A DNA stretch of 64,000 bases from Microcystis aeruginosa NIES-4325. GTDB lineage: Bacteria > Cyanobacteriota > Cyanobacteriia > Cyanobacteriales > Microcystaceae. A program made the translations under genes and the position numbers. The notes under the pieces are model-generated. The model was not told the origin of the DNA, did no database searches, and was given only the letters and a program-made list of their open reading frames with translations. Within the stretch, counting starts at the first letter, position 1; every line of letters starts with the position of its first letter. The stretch covers positions 53,064 to 117,063 of the forward strand of contig NZ_BJKP01000012.1 in the NCBI RefSeq assembly GCF_008974145.1, written 5' to 3'. Positions 34,168 to 44,775 of this stretch are shown piece after piece.

Positions 34168-35295
34168 TTATTTACTTAATCCCTGAAGTATTCTTTCCTC
34201 TACTCCTTTCCCCTGTATTAACACTCCAAATCCTCCTAAACCGGTGGGATTGATTAATTGATGTAAGGCATCTCGACGCTGAAATATAGTTAATATATCG
34301 ATTTTTCCTTGAGAAAGTTCCTTTAATCTATCCCCTAATCCCAAAGCCATTAAAAATAATCCTTGCTGAGTAAAACCGAGATTTTTTAAGCCTAATTTCT
34401 CCCCTTGACGTTGTAAAGCTGTAAAATCCACATGAGTGGTAATATCTTGTTCTCCCACCCACAAATAAGGATGATCATGACGCTGATGTTGTCGATAACA
34501 TTGTAGGGTTCCTTGACTTCTTTGGGGATGATAATATTTTTCGGCAGTGTAACCGTAATCTATGGTTAAGATATAACCTCGATCGAGTTTGCGATTAACC
34601 GTTTCTAACCAGTCTAAAGCTAATAAGTTTACCTCGGTTTGATAACCCTCCGGATAAAGTGGGGAAGGAATATTTATCCCGACTAAATCAAAATAGTCTT
34701 TGATGCTGTTGGTGGATAAATCTGCGATAATCTCCTGAAAAGGTTCCCCCAATCCTAGATAAATTTCTCGTAATTCCCCCGACTCGATCACAACTCGATG
34801 GACAGGAAAAGCATCGATTAACTCATTACTAAACACACAACCCACAAGGGAATTATCGGCTAAATTTGACCAACTTCGCCAAGATACTGGGGAATATCCC
34901 GCTAAAGTTGCCCGTTGTCTTTCCCTGAGTTTCTGAGATTGTTCGATAATTATATAACTGAGATTTTGATAAAAATCAGCATAGCTATCACTCAAATAAT
35001 CAAGGATATCTTTCGCTAAAATTCCCGAACCTGCTCCCACTTCCACTAAAGTAAATCCTCGCGAATTGCTCAAAAATTCCGCCATCTCGACAAATTGCTC
35101 TGCCAACAATTGGCCAAAATCTGCCCCTAGGGACGAGGAAGTAAAAAAATCGCCTTTTGAGCCAATTTCTACTTTTCCAGAGGTGTAATAGCCATAATCG
35201 GGGTGATAGAGAGCTAAATCCATCCAGCGATCGAAGCTAATTCGACACGCATCTGATTGTTTAATTTCCTCTAGGATGATTGCCTCTAAATTCAT
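34168..35295 (-). CDS. SAM-dependent methyltransferase, MidA/NDUFAF7 family
   Basis: This 375-residue class I methyltransferase has ISFDRWMDLALYHPDYGYY at the N-terminus, which is characteristic of NDUFAF7/MidA. The SAM loop is LVEVGAGSGILAKDIL, with FSNELIDAFPVHRVV after it and ILTIDYGYTAEKYY later. In mitochondria NDUFAF7 methylates an arginine of complex I NDUFS2; cyanobacterial NdhH is the equivalent candidate. This is inference, though ndhD is in the same window. No operon partner is seen. Confidence 0.85.
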   Translation of the reverse strand: MNLEAIILEEIKQSDACRISFDRWMDLALYHPDYGYYTSGKVEIGSKGDFFTSSSLGADFGQLLAEQFVEMAEFLSNSRGFTLVEVGAGSGILAKDILDYLSDSYADFYQNLSYIIIEQSQKLRERQRATLAGYSPVSWRSWSNLADNSLVGCVFSNELIDAFPVHRVVIESGELREIYLGLGEPFQEIIADLSTNSIKDYFDLVGINIPSPLYPEGYQTEVNLLALDWLETVNRKLDRGYILTIDYGYTAEKYYHPQRSQGTLQCYRQHQRHDHPYLWVGEQDITTHVDFTALQRQGEKLGLKNLGFTQQGLFLMALGLGDRLKELSQGKIDILTIFQRRDALHQLINPTGLGGFGVLIQGKGVEERILQGLSK

Positions 35296-35321
35296 TTTGC
35301 TCAGGGAAGTGGGGAAGATTT

Positions 35322-35451
35322 TTCAGTAATCAGTAAACAGTAATCAGTAAACAGGTATAAAGATAGAGATAGAGATAGAGATAGGGATAAAGATAAAGAT
35401 AACTAACCAACTAATTAACTTAAAACTTACATCTGATCACTGATCACTGAT
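35322..35451. repeat. Heptamer and hexamer repeats between lipA and the methyltransferase
   Basis: TAATCAGTAAACAG heptamer-type units (35325-35355) are followed by an AGATAG/AGATAA hexamer tract (35358-35400), then TGATCACTGATCACTGATT (35435-35453), which runs straight into the lipA stop codon. No gene is seen. Confidence 0.85.
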
Positions 35452-36336
35452 TTACTCTCCCGCATGATAGGAACTGCGGACTAGAGGTCCAGATCTAACT
35501 TGGGAAAAACCCATTTTTTGGGCAATTTCTCCCAACTCGCTAAATTCTGCGGGAGTCCAATATTTCCGTACGAGCAAATGTTCCAGAGAAGGACGCATAT
35601 ATTGACCAATAGTAACTCGATCGCAGTCTATCGCCCGTAAATCTGCCAAAGTCTCGATAATTTCCTCTTTTGTCTCACCGTGACCGACCATTAAGCCAGA
35701 TTTCGTCGGAATTGAGCGATCGATTTCCTTAACATAACGCAAAACCGCCAAAGAGCGATCGTATTTAGCCCCGCGTCTAATCGGCCCTTGCAAACGGCGC
35801 ACCGTCTCGATATTGTGATTGTAACAGGCAGGTTTTGCCCCTACCACCGTCGCCACCCGTTCCTGTTGACTTCCCTTACCCCCAGCAAAATCTGGGGTTA
35901 ACACCTCAATTAAAGTGTGGGGATTGCGTTCGCGAATGGCTGTCATCGTCCGCACAAACCAACTGGCTCCGCCGTCTTCTATATCATCTCTAGCCACAGA
36001 CGTCAAGACAACGTAACTTAAATTTAACAATTGCACCGCTTCCGCCACTTTTTGCGGTTCCTCCACATCGAGAGGCATGGGTGCATGACCCTTATCCACT
36101 TGACAAAAACCACAGGACCGGGTACAGGTGGGACCCATCAACAAAAAAGTCGCCGTACCTTGGGCATAACATTCGCCGCGATTGGGACAGCGACCCTCCT
36201 CGCAGATAGTATGAATGTTCCTTTGTTTGATAATGCGCTGAACCGTGGAAATTTCGCTAGATTTGCCGAGCGAACGCCGTAACCAAGCGGGTAAAGACGT
36301 AATTTCCTCGCGCCACTGTGGGGGTATATTGGACAT
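35452..36336 (-). CDS. lipA: Lipoyl synthase
   Basis: This 294-residue radical SAM enzyme inserts sulfur into octanoyl groups to give lipoyl cofactors. The auxiliary cluster motif is [12 protein letters not shown] near residues 45-56. The radical SAM cluster is CTRSCGFC near 71-78. [16 protein letters not shown] and the terminal RSSYHAGE, whose Ser ligates the auxiliary cluster, are also present. Full length and complete. The stop codon is followed by ATCAGTGATCAG, so a repeat block starts at its end. Confidence 0.95.
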   Translation of the reverse strand: MSNIPPQWREEITSLPAWLRRSLGKSSEISTVQRIIKQRNIHTICEEGRCPNRGECYAQGTATFLLMGPTCTRSCGFCQVDKGHAPMPLDVEEPQKVAEAVQLLNLSYVVLTSVARDDIEDGGASWFVRTMTAIRERNPHTLIEVLTPDFAGGKGSQQERVATVVGAKPACYNHNIETVRRLQGPIRRGAKYDRSLAVLRYVKEIDRSIPTKSGLMVGHGETKEEIIETLADLRAIDCDRVTIGQYMRPSLEHLLVRKYWTPAEFSELGEIAQKMGFSQVRSGPLVRSSYHAGE

Positions 36337-36518
36337 GAGAAGTTAACTAATGTTGGGGGTTGGGGATTGCAGTTATTAGTTATCAGTGGGTAGAGGGGAG
36401 AAGGGAGAGAGACGACCGACTCCCCAAAACGAAAACTTTTGATCTCACCCTTAAGATAACTGTCATAAGCTGAGAAAGCGACTCAAGATCATTGTTAATC
36501 AAAAAGGAAACTTGGGCA

Positions 36519-38258
36519 ATGGTACGACGGCAACGGGGAAAAATTTTCAATCTGGTCATTCAAAGATTGGCGAGTTGCCTGTTAATTAGTATATTTGTTC
36601 TTAATTCCCTGCCATCCCTGGCCCAAAATTTTCTGGTTCCATTTGCATCTCCCACGGGGACAAGGATTTTTGTAGCCGGGGATATAGAATATGCCTCCGT
36701 CCATCTAGATGGATTTGCCTTATTTCAGATTGCCTCCCAAGATTTTACCGCTTCTGAAGCCCGGGAACTCTCCCCGGTAGAAAGACGGGCTAGGCGCATT
36801 GAAAGAGGTTTAAATAATATTATCAATCGGGGTTTCGATCCGACAACCCTGCAAGTAAGTACGGCGACGCTCAATAATTTAACCGTGATTGTGGCCAAGG
36901 ATAACCAGAAGTTACCGCAACAGGTAATTTTGACAGTAACAGAAGTTGATGCCCTGATCGATTCTTCTTCGGTTGACGATTTAGCAGACCAATGGGTTCA
37001 AATCATCCAAACAGCTTTGCTCCAAGCTTGGCAAGAACGTCAGCCCGCCGCTCGCCGGCAACAGGTAATGACTGCCGCTAAAATTATTTTGGGGCTAATT
37101 TTCTTAAGCTGGGTATCAATTTGGTGGCAAAAACGTTTAAGAAATCGCTTTAATCTCCTCAAAAAACAGGCTAAAAGTCAATCTGATCGGAATTTAGCCA
37201 TAAATTCCCCCCCCAGAAAAGATCGCTCCCAAGAGCCGATTTTAGCCGCTCTAGAAGATTCCTCTAATTTCCGTCAACAGGCTGATATTCAGCGACAACT
37301 GACATTAAATATTCTCTGGAAAAGACTGGCTCTTATTGGACTGATACTGCTCTGGTTTGGCGGAATAGCGGCGATTTTGTATGTATTTCCCGAAACTAGG
37401 CTAGAAGGACGGGGGATAATTCGTATTCCTTTACAGATTTTTATTATCTGGTTGCTGATGACATCAGTGAGCAATATGGTTAATCTCTACGTTAATTTTC
37501 GGCTACGGGAGTGGGTAGAGGAAGGAGCGGTGTTTTCGGAAAATTTGGAAAGGAGGATTCTGCGCGCTCCCACTTTATTAGAAGTTGGGCGAGAAATGAT
37601 CACATTTATCGCCATTTTTCTAGGAATTTTGATTTTTTTGAGTTGGATGGGTCTTTCTTTCGCCTTTTTACTCACGGGAGCCGGTTTAGTGGGAGCATTG
37701 CTTACCTTTGCCTTTCAGGATCTTTTAAAAGATTGGATTAACGGTTTTCTGATTGTCTTTGAAGATCAGTACACTGTTGGTGATATGATCCAGTTTCAGG
37801 AGTTTATCGGTTTGGTGGAAAATATGAGTTTGCGAGCGACTCAATTGCGGGCTGCTGATGGACGTTTAATCACTATTGCCCATAACCAAATTATTAGCGC
37901 ACACAACCTCAGTAAAGATTGGGCGCGAGTCAATTTTACCATCGAAGTCGCCTATCAGACTGAGTCCGATGTGGCGATCGCTTTAATGGCAGCCATCGCT
38001 GAAAATATGGCTGTAGATCCACAATGGCAAGAAGATATCATCAATCCCGTGCAGGTTGCTGGTGTCAGTCGGGTTTCTCACACAGGAATGGAAATTATGC
38101 TCAGAATTGTCGTCAAAAGATTACGACAATGGGACATAGAAAGAGAGTATCGTCGTCGTCTAAAAATTGCTTTTGAGGAGAAGGGAATTCACATCGGTAT
38201 CCCCCAACAAAGTTTCCTGATAGCACAAGATAGAGAACAATTCAAGGAACAGTTTTAA
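36519..38258 (+). CDS. MscS-family mechanosensitive channel with N-terminal domain
   Basis: This 579-residue protein has a signal-like first helix (LASCLLISIFVLNSLPSLA), a soluble part of about 160 residues, helices near 195-210, 270-290, 305-325, 360-385 and 390-415, and then the MscS core. The pore helix region GAGLVGALLTFAFQDLLKDWINGFLIVFED is well conserved with MscS TM3. The beta domain continues YTVGDMIQFQEFIGLVE and ITIAHNQIISAHNLSKDWAR. ATG 36519 has AAAGGAAA upstream; an upstream TTG is less likely. It probably gates on membrane tension; the soluble N-terminal domain has an unknown role. Confidence 0.85.
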   Translation: MVRRQRGKIFNLVIQRLASCLLISIFVLNSLPSLAQNFLVPFASPTGTRIFVAGDIEYASVHLDGFALFQIASQDFTASEARELSPVERRARRIERGLNNIINRGFDPTTLQVSTATLNNLTVIVAKDNQKLPQQVILTVTEVDALIDSSSVDDLADQWVQIIQTALLQAWQERQPAARRQQVMTAAKIILGLIFLSWVSIWWQKRLRNRFNLLKKQAKSQSDRNLAINSPPRKDRSQEPILAALEDSSNFRQQADIQRQLTLNILWKRLALIGLILLWFGGIAAILYVFPETRLEGRGIIRIPLQIFIIWLLMTSVSNMVNLYVNFRLREWVEEGAVFSENLERRILRAPTLLEVGREMITFIAIFLGILIFLSWMGLSFAFLLTGAGLVGALLTFAFQDLLKDWINGFLIVFEDQYTVGDMIQFQEFIGLVENMSLRATQLRAADGRLITIAHNQIISAHNLSKDWARVNFTIEVAYQTESDVAIALMAAIAENMAVDPQWQEDIINPVQVAGVSRVSHTGMEIMLRIVVKRLRQWDIEREYRRRLKIAFEEKGIHIGIPQQSFLIAQDREQFKEQF

Positions 38259-38314
38259 AGGGGAGCATTTTCTATCGGTGGAATTATAGGCCGTTGGAAG
38301 CAGATTTTCCATCA

Positions 38315-38725
38315 CTACCCTTGAATAATATCAAAGCTGCCTTGGTTTTGAATCCGATAAAACAGGAAATCTGCATCGAGGGTGAGAATTTGCCGATACC
38401 CAGTCTTTTCAGCTACTAAAACTAGGGTTGCATCTGCCAAGTCCATCGGTCGATCACAGTATTGCTCCATTAAAGCCAACAAGCGACTAAAATCACTTTC
38501 CTGAATATTGTAAACCACCAAAAGTTTGTCTAAAAGAAGTTGTCCCAGTTGTTTTTGCATTTGCCAACCACCCCGATGCAGCGCAAGGTACATGGCTTCG
38601 GTCAGGCATGACCAAGTTGTGACGAGAGGCTTTGCTAAACGAATTACTGTATTTCTGTAGGCTTTATGTTGGGGTTGGGTGCGATCAACCAAACAAAGCA
38701 GCACTCCTGCATCACACAGGATCAT
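38315..38725 (-). CDS. vapC: PIN-domain toxin (VapC-like)
   Basis: This 136-residue PIN-fold ribonuclease retains the acidic residues: MILCDAGVLL (Asp5), the conserved Glu in CLTEAMYLA, Asp in MDLADATLVLVAEKTG, and Asp in LTLDADFLFYR. Such toxins cleave RNA until bound by their partner. The ATG overlaps the antitoxin stop by four bases (ATGA), giving translational coupling. It is co-oriented with the DUF2281-like antitoxin upstream. The gene lies between the MscS channel and grx, an accessory insertion between housekeeping genes. Confidence 0.85.
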   Translation of the reverse strand: MILCDAGVLLCLVDRTQPQHKAYRNTVIRLAKPLVTTWSCLTEAMYLALHRGGWQMQKQLGQLLLDKLLVVYNIQESDFSRLLALMEQYCDRPMDLADATLVLVAEKTGYRQILTLDADFLFYRIQNQGSFDIIQG

Positions 38726-38988
38726 AGCTCTAGTCCTTGTTGCCGATATTTTTCGAGCAGCAGTTGCTGGTAGTCGTTTATTGGTTCAGGTGAATTGACA
38801 GTTAAGCCATCTACGGCTTCAAACCATTGTAACCATCTTTCTATCAGTTTTCCATCAGGCTGAGTTTCAACGGTTTTGACTCGATATTTATGATCGAGAA
38901 GATCAATAAAGTCGCTTACTTCCTGAACAAGGACTTCAGGGAGTTGATGTAGCTTAGAAATTGCAGTTTCTCGAATTGTCACAATCAT
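38722..38988 (-). CDS. vapB: VapB-like antitoxin (DUF2281 type)
   Basis: This 88-residue antitoxin candidate begins MIVTIRETAISKLHQLPEVL. I use the ATG 38988 because GTAGAGGTG lies just before it; an upstream in-frame start at 39018 is possible. The N-terminal LPEVLVQEVSDFIDLL segment is the DUF2281 signature found with PIN toxins. The C-terminal half (SPEPINDYQQLLLEKYRQQG) is likely the toxin-binding tail. Its stop overlaps the toxin start. Confidence 0.78.
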   Translation of the reverse strand: MIVTIRETAISKLHQLPEVLVQEVSDFIDLLDHKYRVKTVETQPDGKLIERWLQWFEAVDGLTVNSPEPINDYQQLLLEKYRQQGLEL

Positions 38989-39131
38989 CACCTCTACCAA
39001 AATCTCTGGTTCGACCAACGCAAGATTATTATAACCCAGAGATCGCGGCTGCCCAGTTTGACCAAAATTGCGAGGACTAAGCTAGGTAGGTTGGAACTAG
39101 GTTAGGATAGCTAACCTAACCTAGAAAATTT

Positions 39132-39455
39132 TTAGGAAGCTAAGGCTACCTCGACTATTTGTTGTAGTTCACCATTTTGATAGAGTTCGATCATAATGTC
39201 GGAACCGCCAATAAATTCACCGTTGATATAGACTTGGGGAATGGTCGGCCAATTGGAATACTCCTTAACTCCTTGTCTTAACTCCTGATCTTGCAGAATA
39301 TCGACAGTTTCGTAGGAAACCCCCAGAATATTGAGAATTTGTATGACGTTATTGGAGAAACCACACTGAGGCATTAATTTATTGCCCTTCATGAACACAA
39401 TAACTTTGTTATTCTGGACTAATTGATCGATTCTGTCCTTAGTTTCGGGTGTCAT
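39132..39455 (-). CDS. Monothiol glutaredoxin (Grx4 type, CGFS)
   Basis: This 107-residue Grx4-class protein coordinates or delivers 2Fe-2S clusters. The active site is [10 protein letters not shown] near residue 30, with [17 protein letters not shown] as the GSH-binding part. I set the start at 39455 because homologues begin M(N/T)PETK; a longer frame to 39491 adds 12 residues. It is intact and probably monocistronic. Confidence 0.92.
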   Translation of the reverse strand: MTPETKDRIDQLVQNNKVIVFMKGNKLMPQCGFSNNVIQILNILGVSYETVDILQDQELRQGVKEYSNWPTIPQVYINGEFIGGSDIMIELYQNGELQQIVEVALAS

Positions 39456-39542
39456 AGGTCTAGTAGCTAGAATTTGAGCAAGAATAGCCAATCCTGAGAC
39501 GTGGCATATCCTATCAGTTTATCATAAGGCGTTGGGATAGCT

Positions 39543-41507
39543 TTAAAAAGGCAGGTCTTCGTCCTCCTCCAAACTCTCTAAAATTTCGTTAACATCAGGT
39601 CTCCCGCGCACGATAGTCATATTTTCCAGAGACTTATTAACTTTAGTTTCTACGGCCGAATTTGCTGGCACTGAATAACCCATATTGACCAGTTCACCAT
39701 CAAAAGATTTCGCTAACTTTTGAGCGGCTGCCAAAATTTCGCTAACATCTACATCCTGATCTAATGTCTCTAAAGATGAATCAAAATTTAAGATTTTTGG
39801 GGACAGTTCTGTGCTAGGAGTTTTTGGGGTTCCCGATGCAGTGATCTTTGCTTCTTTTTTCTCGATAATTGCTTCTTTGATCGGGGAAATATCCACCACG
39901 GTCATAACTTTATTTTCGGGGGTTATTGGTGGAGTTGCTGCGGTTTCCGGTGGTGGTTGCATCTTGGCCGCCGGGGATTGGGAAACTTCCGCAGCCATGG
40001 CAGCAGTGGCGGAACCTACCTGTAAATGAACTTTAATCCGGCGCTGAAAAACTGCCTCAAAAGCTGACTCAATATTAGTCAAGCGTAGCCGGGCCATTTT
40101 TAATAATTGTTCCGAAGATATGCTTAAATAAGCACTCGATTCTTCCATACTAAAAAGACTGCCATGTTGACGCAAGAGAGTGCGAGTAGTGGGGGGTTCC
40201 ATTACTTCTAAAACCTGCTGCCAAATTTGTTCATGATTATCATCACTAGCAACAGTTTTAACCTCAGTTTTCGGCACTGCGACGCTAGTTGTCGGGGTGA
40301 TAACTGCCGGTTTGATCGGTTGATTAACCGGCACCGGCGCTGTGATCACTTCAGGGGGCCTCTCGGCGCTGGTTTGGGGACGGGAAGGCACTACCGTGGC
40401 AACTAGAGGAATTACCTGTGCTTGCGGTAACAGTCCTAATAGAGTGACTTCTAACCAGAGACGGGGTTGAGTGGTGTTTTTTAGTTGCGTTTCGCTGTCT
40501 TTAAGCAGTTGTTGACCGCGGAGAATTTCCTCTAAAGACCAAGTACGCGCTTCCGTACATAATTCCTGCCAAGTGGGAGCGGTGACAGCCACCATTTCTG
40601 GACGATTAGGGGCGGTTTTGGCTAAAAGTAGGTTTAAATAGAATCCCGCTAGATTTTGCAGGACGATTAAAGGTTCCTTGCCGCGATTCATCAGATGGCG
40701 ACATTGTTCGATAACTTGATCGGGAATATTGCTATGAATGACTTTAAGTAGGGTTAAGAGGTCTCTTTCGGGGACTGCACCGACTAAATCCCAGACTCGC
40801 TCGGCCGTAATCGTTCCTGCGAGTAAACTTAATTGATCAAGAAGACTTTCCGCATCCCTTAAACCACCGTTAGCGATCTGAGCCACCAGGGTTAATGCTT
40901 CTAGGTTAATATCGATTGCTTCTATTTGGGCGATTTTTTGCAGGTGTGCCACCATCGCATCGAGAGCAATACGGCGATAATCAAAGCGTTGACAACGGGA
41001 GATGATGGTAGGCAAGACACGCTGAGGATCAGTGGTAGCAAGCACGAAAATCACTCGATCCGGCGGTTCTTCCAGAGTTTTCAGCAAAGCATTAAAGGCC
41101 GCCGTACTGAGCATATGGCATTCATCGATGACATAGACTTTATAACGACATTGGACGGGGGCAAATTGCGATCGCTCGATAATTTCCCGAATGTTATCCA
41201 CACCGGTATTACTAGCGGCATCAATTTCGATCACGTCTAAAGCGGAGCCATTGGCGATCGCTTGACAGACGGAACACTTACCGCAGGGAATCGGCGTCGG
41301 ATGGTCACTAGACAGACAGTTGAGGGATTTGGCTAAAATTCGCGCCGAGGAGGTTTTCCCCGTGCCTCTGGGTCCAGTAAATAGGTATGCAGGAGCGATT
41401 CGCTCACTGATTAAGGCGTTACTCAAGGTCGTGGCGATCGCTGATTGTCCCACCAAATCGGCAAAGGTTTGGGGACGATACTTGTGATGTAGAGGTTCGT
41501 AGGTCAT
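39543..41507 (-). CDS. dnaX: DNA polymerase III gamma/tau subunit
   Basis: This 654-residue clamp-loader ATPase has Walker A GPRGTGKTSSARIL near residue 45, a zinc site CGKCSVC near 75, Walker B VYVIDECHMLS near 125, a TTDPQRVLPTIISRCQRFD sensor region, and domain III to about residue 370. A long Pro/Thr-rich linker (about 370-420) and a C-terminal tau-like part follow, ending with acidic ILESLEEDEDLPF. No intein or frameshift is seen. The start MTYEPLHHKYRPQ is typical of cyanobacteria. It is expressed opposite to narB. Confidence 0.93.
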   Translation of the reverse strand: MTYEPLHHKYRPQTFADLVGQSAIATTLSNALISERIAPAYLFTGPRGTGKTSSARILAKSLNCLSSDHPTPIPCGKCSVCQAIANGSALDVIEIDAASNTGVDNIREIIERSQFAPVQCRYKVYVIDECHMLSTAAFNALLKTLEEPPDRVIFVLATTDPQRVLPTIISRCQRFDYRRIALDAMVAHLQKIAQIEAIDINLEALTLVAQIANGGLRDAESLLDQLSLLAGTITAERVWDLVGAVPERDLLTLLKVIHSNIPDQVIEQCRHLMNRGKEPLIVLQNLAGFYLNLLLAKTAPNRPEMVAVTAPTWQELCTEARTWSLEEILRGQQLLKDSETQLKNTTQPRLWLEVTLLGLLPQAQVIPLVATVVPSRPQTSAERPPEVITAPVPVNQPIKPAVITPTTSVAVPKTEVKTVASDDNHEQIWQQVLEVMEPPTTRTLLRQHGSLFSMEESSAYLSISSEQLLKMARLRLTNIESAFEAVFQRRIKVHLQVGSATAAMAAEVSQSPAAKMQPPPETAATPPITPENKVMTVVDISPIKEAIIEKKEAKITASGTPKTPSTELSPKILNFDSSLETLDQDVDVSEILAAAQKLAKSFDGELVNMGYSVPANSAVETKVNKSLENMTIVRGRPDVNEILESLEEDEDLPF

Positions 41508-41658
41508 GACTGGCTGAAAACTTTTTCCCCACCCTAGAGACTACTATTATCCTATCCCGATTCTTTTTCAACACGAGAACAAGTGTATGCTTTTTATCTA
41601 GACAGGTTTAATGCGCGATTTGCATCACGAAAATGGCAATTTGGCCAAGACATCTAAT

Positions 41659-41682
41659 AAATTGTATTAATAACTACAATTT
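41659..41682 (+). promoter_or_regulatory. NtcA-binding site upstream of narB
   Basis: GTA-N8-TAC (41664-41677) lies inside a longer inverted repeat AAATTGTA ... TACAATTT. This matches the canonical NtcA consensus. A TATCTT box, fitting TAN3T, lies at 41703-41708, 25 bases after the site, close to the usual class II spacing. It is 69 bases before the narB start. Confidence 0.8.
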
Positions 41683-41750
41683 TGCCGAGAAAATCTGCCG
41701 ACTATCTTAAGTATGCCTAAAGACAGCGCCACTAATCAGACCAACTGCTT

Positions 41751-43976
41751 ATGACTGAATCGACAAAAACCCAATGTCCTTACTGTGGAGTAGGTTGTGG
41801 TTTGACAGTCACCCCCCCCGCGTCGGCCGGACAAGCATGGAAAGTCTTCGGGGACAAGTCCCACCCCTCCAGTCAAGGTATGGTCTGTGTTAAAGGGGCC
41901 ACCGTAGCGGAATCAATCGATAAAAATCGCCTCAAAACCCCGATGATCCGCGATTCTCTCCAAGAGCAATTTCGTCCTTGTACTTGGGAAGAGGCCCTTG
42001 ATCGCATCGTTAACCGCATCCAGACTCTAATCGCTCAGGGGGAAAAGGAAAGTATCTGTCTATACGGTTCGGGACAATTTCACACCGAAGATTACTACAT
42101 CGCCCAAAAACTGGTCAAGGGCTGTCTGGGAGTCAATAACTTTGATGCTAATTCCCGTCTCTGTATGTCTTCGGCCGTGGCCGCTTATCGGGACAGTTTC
42201 GGATCCGATGGTCCCCCCTGCTGTTACGATGACCTAGAATTAACCGATTGTGCCTTTCTGGTGGGGACAAATACGGCCGAATGTCACCCCATCATCTTTA
42301 ACCGTCTGCACAAGTATCTCAAACGTAACCAAGAAGCGAAATTAATCGTCGTTGATCCCCGCAGCACCAAAACCGCCGAGGCCGCTACTCTCCACCTAGC
42401 CATTAACCCGGGGACCGATATTGACTTATTTAACGGTATTGCCTACCTGTTACTGGGGTGGGGTGCGATCGATACCTATTTTATCGATAAATGCACCAGG
42501 GATTTCCCCAAATACGCCGAAATTATCCGCCATTATCCCCCGGAAATAGTCGCCCCTAAATGCGGTATCCCCATCGAGGATTTAGAACAGGCTGCCCGCT
42601 ACTGGGCCGAATCGAAAAGAGTGCTTTCCCTCTGGTCGATGGGTATCAATCAATCTAGGGAAGGCACGGCCAAAGCCCGCACTTTAATCAATTTACACCT
42701 AATGACGGCTAATATCGGTAAGCCGGGGGCCGGTCCTTTTTCCCTAACCGGACAACCCAACGCTATGGGGGGACGGGAAGCCGGCGGCCTCTGCCATCTT
42801 CTCCCCGGTTATCGTTCCGTCAAAAATCCCCAACACCGGGCCGAAGTGGAACAAGCTTGGGGTTTACCTGCTGGTCGGATTTCTCCGATCCCCGGTCGCG
42901 ATGCTTGGAGTATGATTACCGGTTTGGAGACGGGAGATGTCAAACTTCTCTGGATTGCCGCCACTAATCCGGCTGTTAGTATGCCTGATCTAGAACGTAC
43001 CAAGGCGGCCCTGTTAAAATCACCTTTTACTGTCCATCAGGATGCCTACTATCCCACGGAAACCAGCGCCTACGCCCATTTATTACTGCCAGCAGCCCAA
43101 TGGGGCGAAAAAACGGGAACAATGACCAATTCTGAGCGCGTGGTGACTTTAAATAAGGCTTTTCGTCCTCCCGTTGGTCAAGCTAGGGCCGACTGGCAAA
43201 TTTTTGCCGAAGTTGGTCGCCGTTTGGGTTTTCAGGCACAATTTAATTTTCAGGATTCGGCCGAGGTACATTCCGAGTTTATCGGCTTGACATATAAACG
43301 TCCTTGTGATATGACAGGGATTAATTATGATCGCCTGGCCGAAACTCCCCTCCAGTGGCCCGATTCCATGGATGAAATTCCCGCCCCTAAAACCGCTAAT
43401 TCCGGGGAATTACTAGGGAATTTAGTTAAAGATGACCATAAAAGCCAAAAAACAGCCGCAAAACGCCTTTATACCGATGGTAAATTTAATACTGCCGATG
43501 GTCGTGCTGTTTTCGCCGCCTACCACAGTAAAGGTCTAGCGGAACCCCCGGACGATGATTATCCCCTAGTGTTGACCGTAGGGCGTTTGTACGGTCACTG
43601 GCACACCCAAACTCGCACCGGCCGCATCGAGAAAATTGTCAAAATGCACCCCGCACCTTTTCTGGAAATTCATCCCAAAGACGCGGCAAAATTGGGCATA
43701 GAAGCTGGGGAATGGGTGGAGGTGCGTTCTCGTCGCGGTTTTGCCCGTTTTCCCGCTTTAATTACCAAAGCAATTGCTCCTAATTGTGTCTTTGTGCCGA
43801 TGCACTGGGGAGCTTTATGGGCAGAAAATGCTGAGGCTAATAGTCTCACCCATCCAGCCGCTTGTCCGATTTCCCTGCAACCAGAATTAAAAGCTTGTGC
43901 TGTCAAATTAATCCCGTTGAAGTCTTTAGTTAATGCCGAATTATCTACCGGTCAATTTCTGGCAAATCCCCGATAA
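41751..43976 (+). CDS. narB: Ferredoxin-nitrate reductase
   Basis: This 741-residue molybdenum (Mo-bisMGD) enzyme reduces nitrate to nitrite with ferredoxin. The 4Fe-4S motif CPYCGVGCG is at residues 9-17, with the fourth ligand in GMVCVKG. The family features [43 protein letters not shown] and the C-terminal MGD-binding fold ([11 protein letters not shown]) are present. No nrtABCD or nirA genes are in the window, so narB is apart from the transport operon. The start ATG at 41751 agrees with cyanobacterial NarB and lies downstream of an NtcA box. Confidence 0.95.
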   Translation: MTESTKTQCPYCGVGCGLTVTPPASAGQAWKVFGDKSHPSSQGMVCVKGATVAESIDKNRLKTPMIRDSLQEQFRPCTWEEALDRIVNRIQTLIAQGEKESICLYGSGQFHTEDYYIAQKLVKGCLGVNNFDANSRLCMSSAVAAYRDSFGSDGPPCCYDDLELTDCAFLVGTNTAECHPIIFNRLHKYLKRNQEAKLIVVDPRSTKTAEAATLHLAINPGTDIDLFNGIAYLLLGWGAIDTYFIDKCTRDFPKYAEIIRHYPPEIVAPKCGIPIEDLEQAARYWAESKRVLSLWSMGINQSREGTAKARTLINLHLMTANIGKPGAGPFSLTGQPNAMGGREAGGLCHLLPGYRSVKNPQHRAEVEQAWGLPAGRISPIPGRDAWSMITGLETGDVKLLWIAATNPAVSMPDLERTKAALLKSPFTVHQDAYYPTETSAYAHLLLPAAQWGEKTGTMTNSERVVTLNKAFRPPVGQARADWQIFAEVGRRLGFQAQFNFQDSAEVHSEFIGLTYKRPCDMTGINYDRLAETPLQWPDSMDEIPAPKTANSGELLGNLVKDDHKSQKTAAKRLYTDGKFNTADGRAVFAAYHSKGLAEPPDDDYPLVLTVGRLYGHWHTQTRTGRIEKIVKMHPAPFLEIHPKDAAKLGIEAGEWVEVRSRRGFARFPALITKAIAPNCVFVPMHWGALWAENAEANSLTHPAACPISLQPELKACAVKLIPLKSLVNAELSTGQFLANPR

Positions 43977-43998
43977 AACTTGGCTTTTTTTCTATCTA

Positions 43999-44127
43999 TA
44001 AGTGGCGTTGGCGGGTTCTACTCCCCGAAAGCTGAGATTGGGTGATAAAATCGGGAGTAACGCCCGATTTTAGCCGAGATTTTTCCTTAAAAATCCCAAC
44101 TTAGTAGATTGACAAAAGTTAGATGCA
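43999..44127 (+). repeat. Dispersed repeat, left member of an inverted pair
   Basis: GGCGTTGGCGGGTTCTACTC through GTAGATTGACAAAAGTTAGA matches, in inverse orientation, 46708-46840. The best block is AAAATCCCAACTTAGTAG-type sequence shared with only a few differences. The pair encloses the two genes from 44200 to 46401. Confidence 0.8.
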
Positions 44128-44199
44128 CCCTATTTAATTCTCAGGAAAAAGCCTGTATAATGATAGCTATAGTTCGATTCTTACCGCAGGATTATACCT

Positions 44200-44775
44200 A
44201 TGGCTAAGTCCAAAAAACACAATCTGCAATGGATCAAAGAAACCCTCGATTTAAATCCAGATCATAACTGGAAATCTAGTCCGGGTAACAGTATTTTTGT
44301 AGCTGGTCGCGGTGCAGTTCGCTTTGAAGTTCCTCAAGATTGGCATTTTGAACCCGATGATAATTCCTTTCGTTTTTTGGATAGAAAACCCCCCGATGAT
44401 GATTGTCGTTTAGAGGTTTCCTATAATTTACTTCCTCCCGGAGATTGGAAAGAATTACCCCTGAAAGGAATGGTCAAAAAATTAGCTCGTGAAGATAGCC
44501 GCATCCCTCACGAAATCGGCGAAGTTATCCAAGAAAAACGCCAAACCGCACGCATTGTTTGGGTGCAAATTCAATTCATCGACCCCCAAGAAAATCGGCC
44601 AGCTTATTCGCGCATTGCCGTGGGCATCGGTTCCGGGGTTCAATGTTTAATTACTATGGATTATTGGGTCGATGATGCGGACAAATTCACCCCTGTCTGG
44701 GATACGGTTATCTCCTCGCTGGTCCTAGGTTTATACATTCGCGATCCCCGCAGCGGTTTAGCTTTCCCCGACTAA
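44200..44775 (+). CDS. Conserved cyanobacterial protein of unknown function
   Basis: This 191-residue soluble protein has no signal peptide. A middle segment AVRFEVPQDWHFEPDD and SFRFLDRKPPDDDCRLEVSY, and a C-terminal VWDTVISSLVLGLYIRDP, give an alpha/beta pattern resembling Mog1/PsbP-like folds (short strands plus a long helix). That fold call is a weak inference. The gene ends inside the 3' end of the convergent hydrolase gene, an 18-base overlap. The start ATG follows ATTATACCT. Confidence 0.55.
   Translation: MAKSKKHNLQWIKETLDLNPDHNWKSSPGNSIFVAGRGAVRFEVPQDWHFEPDDNSFRFLDRKPPDDDCRLEVSYNLLPPGDWKELPLKGMVKKLAREDSRIPHEIGEVIQEKRQTARIVWVQIQFIDPQENRPAYSRIAVGIGSGVQCLITMDYWVDDADKFTPVWDTVISSLVLGLYIRDPRSGLAFPD

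Noticed and set aside
39543..41507. An intein or programmed frameshift in dnaX
   Set aside because: The frame is continuous, no splicing motifs are seen, and no clear slippery run is evident.
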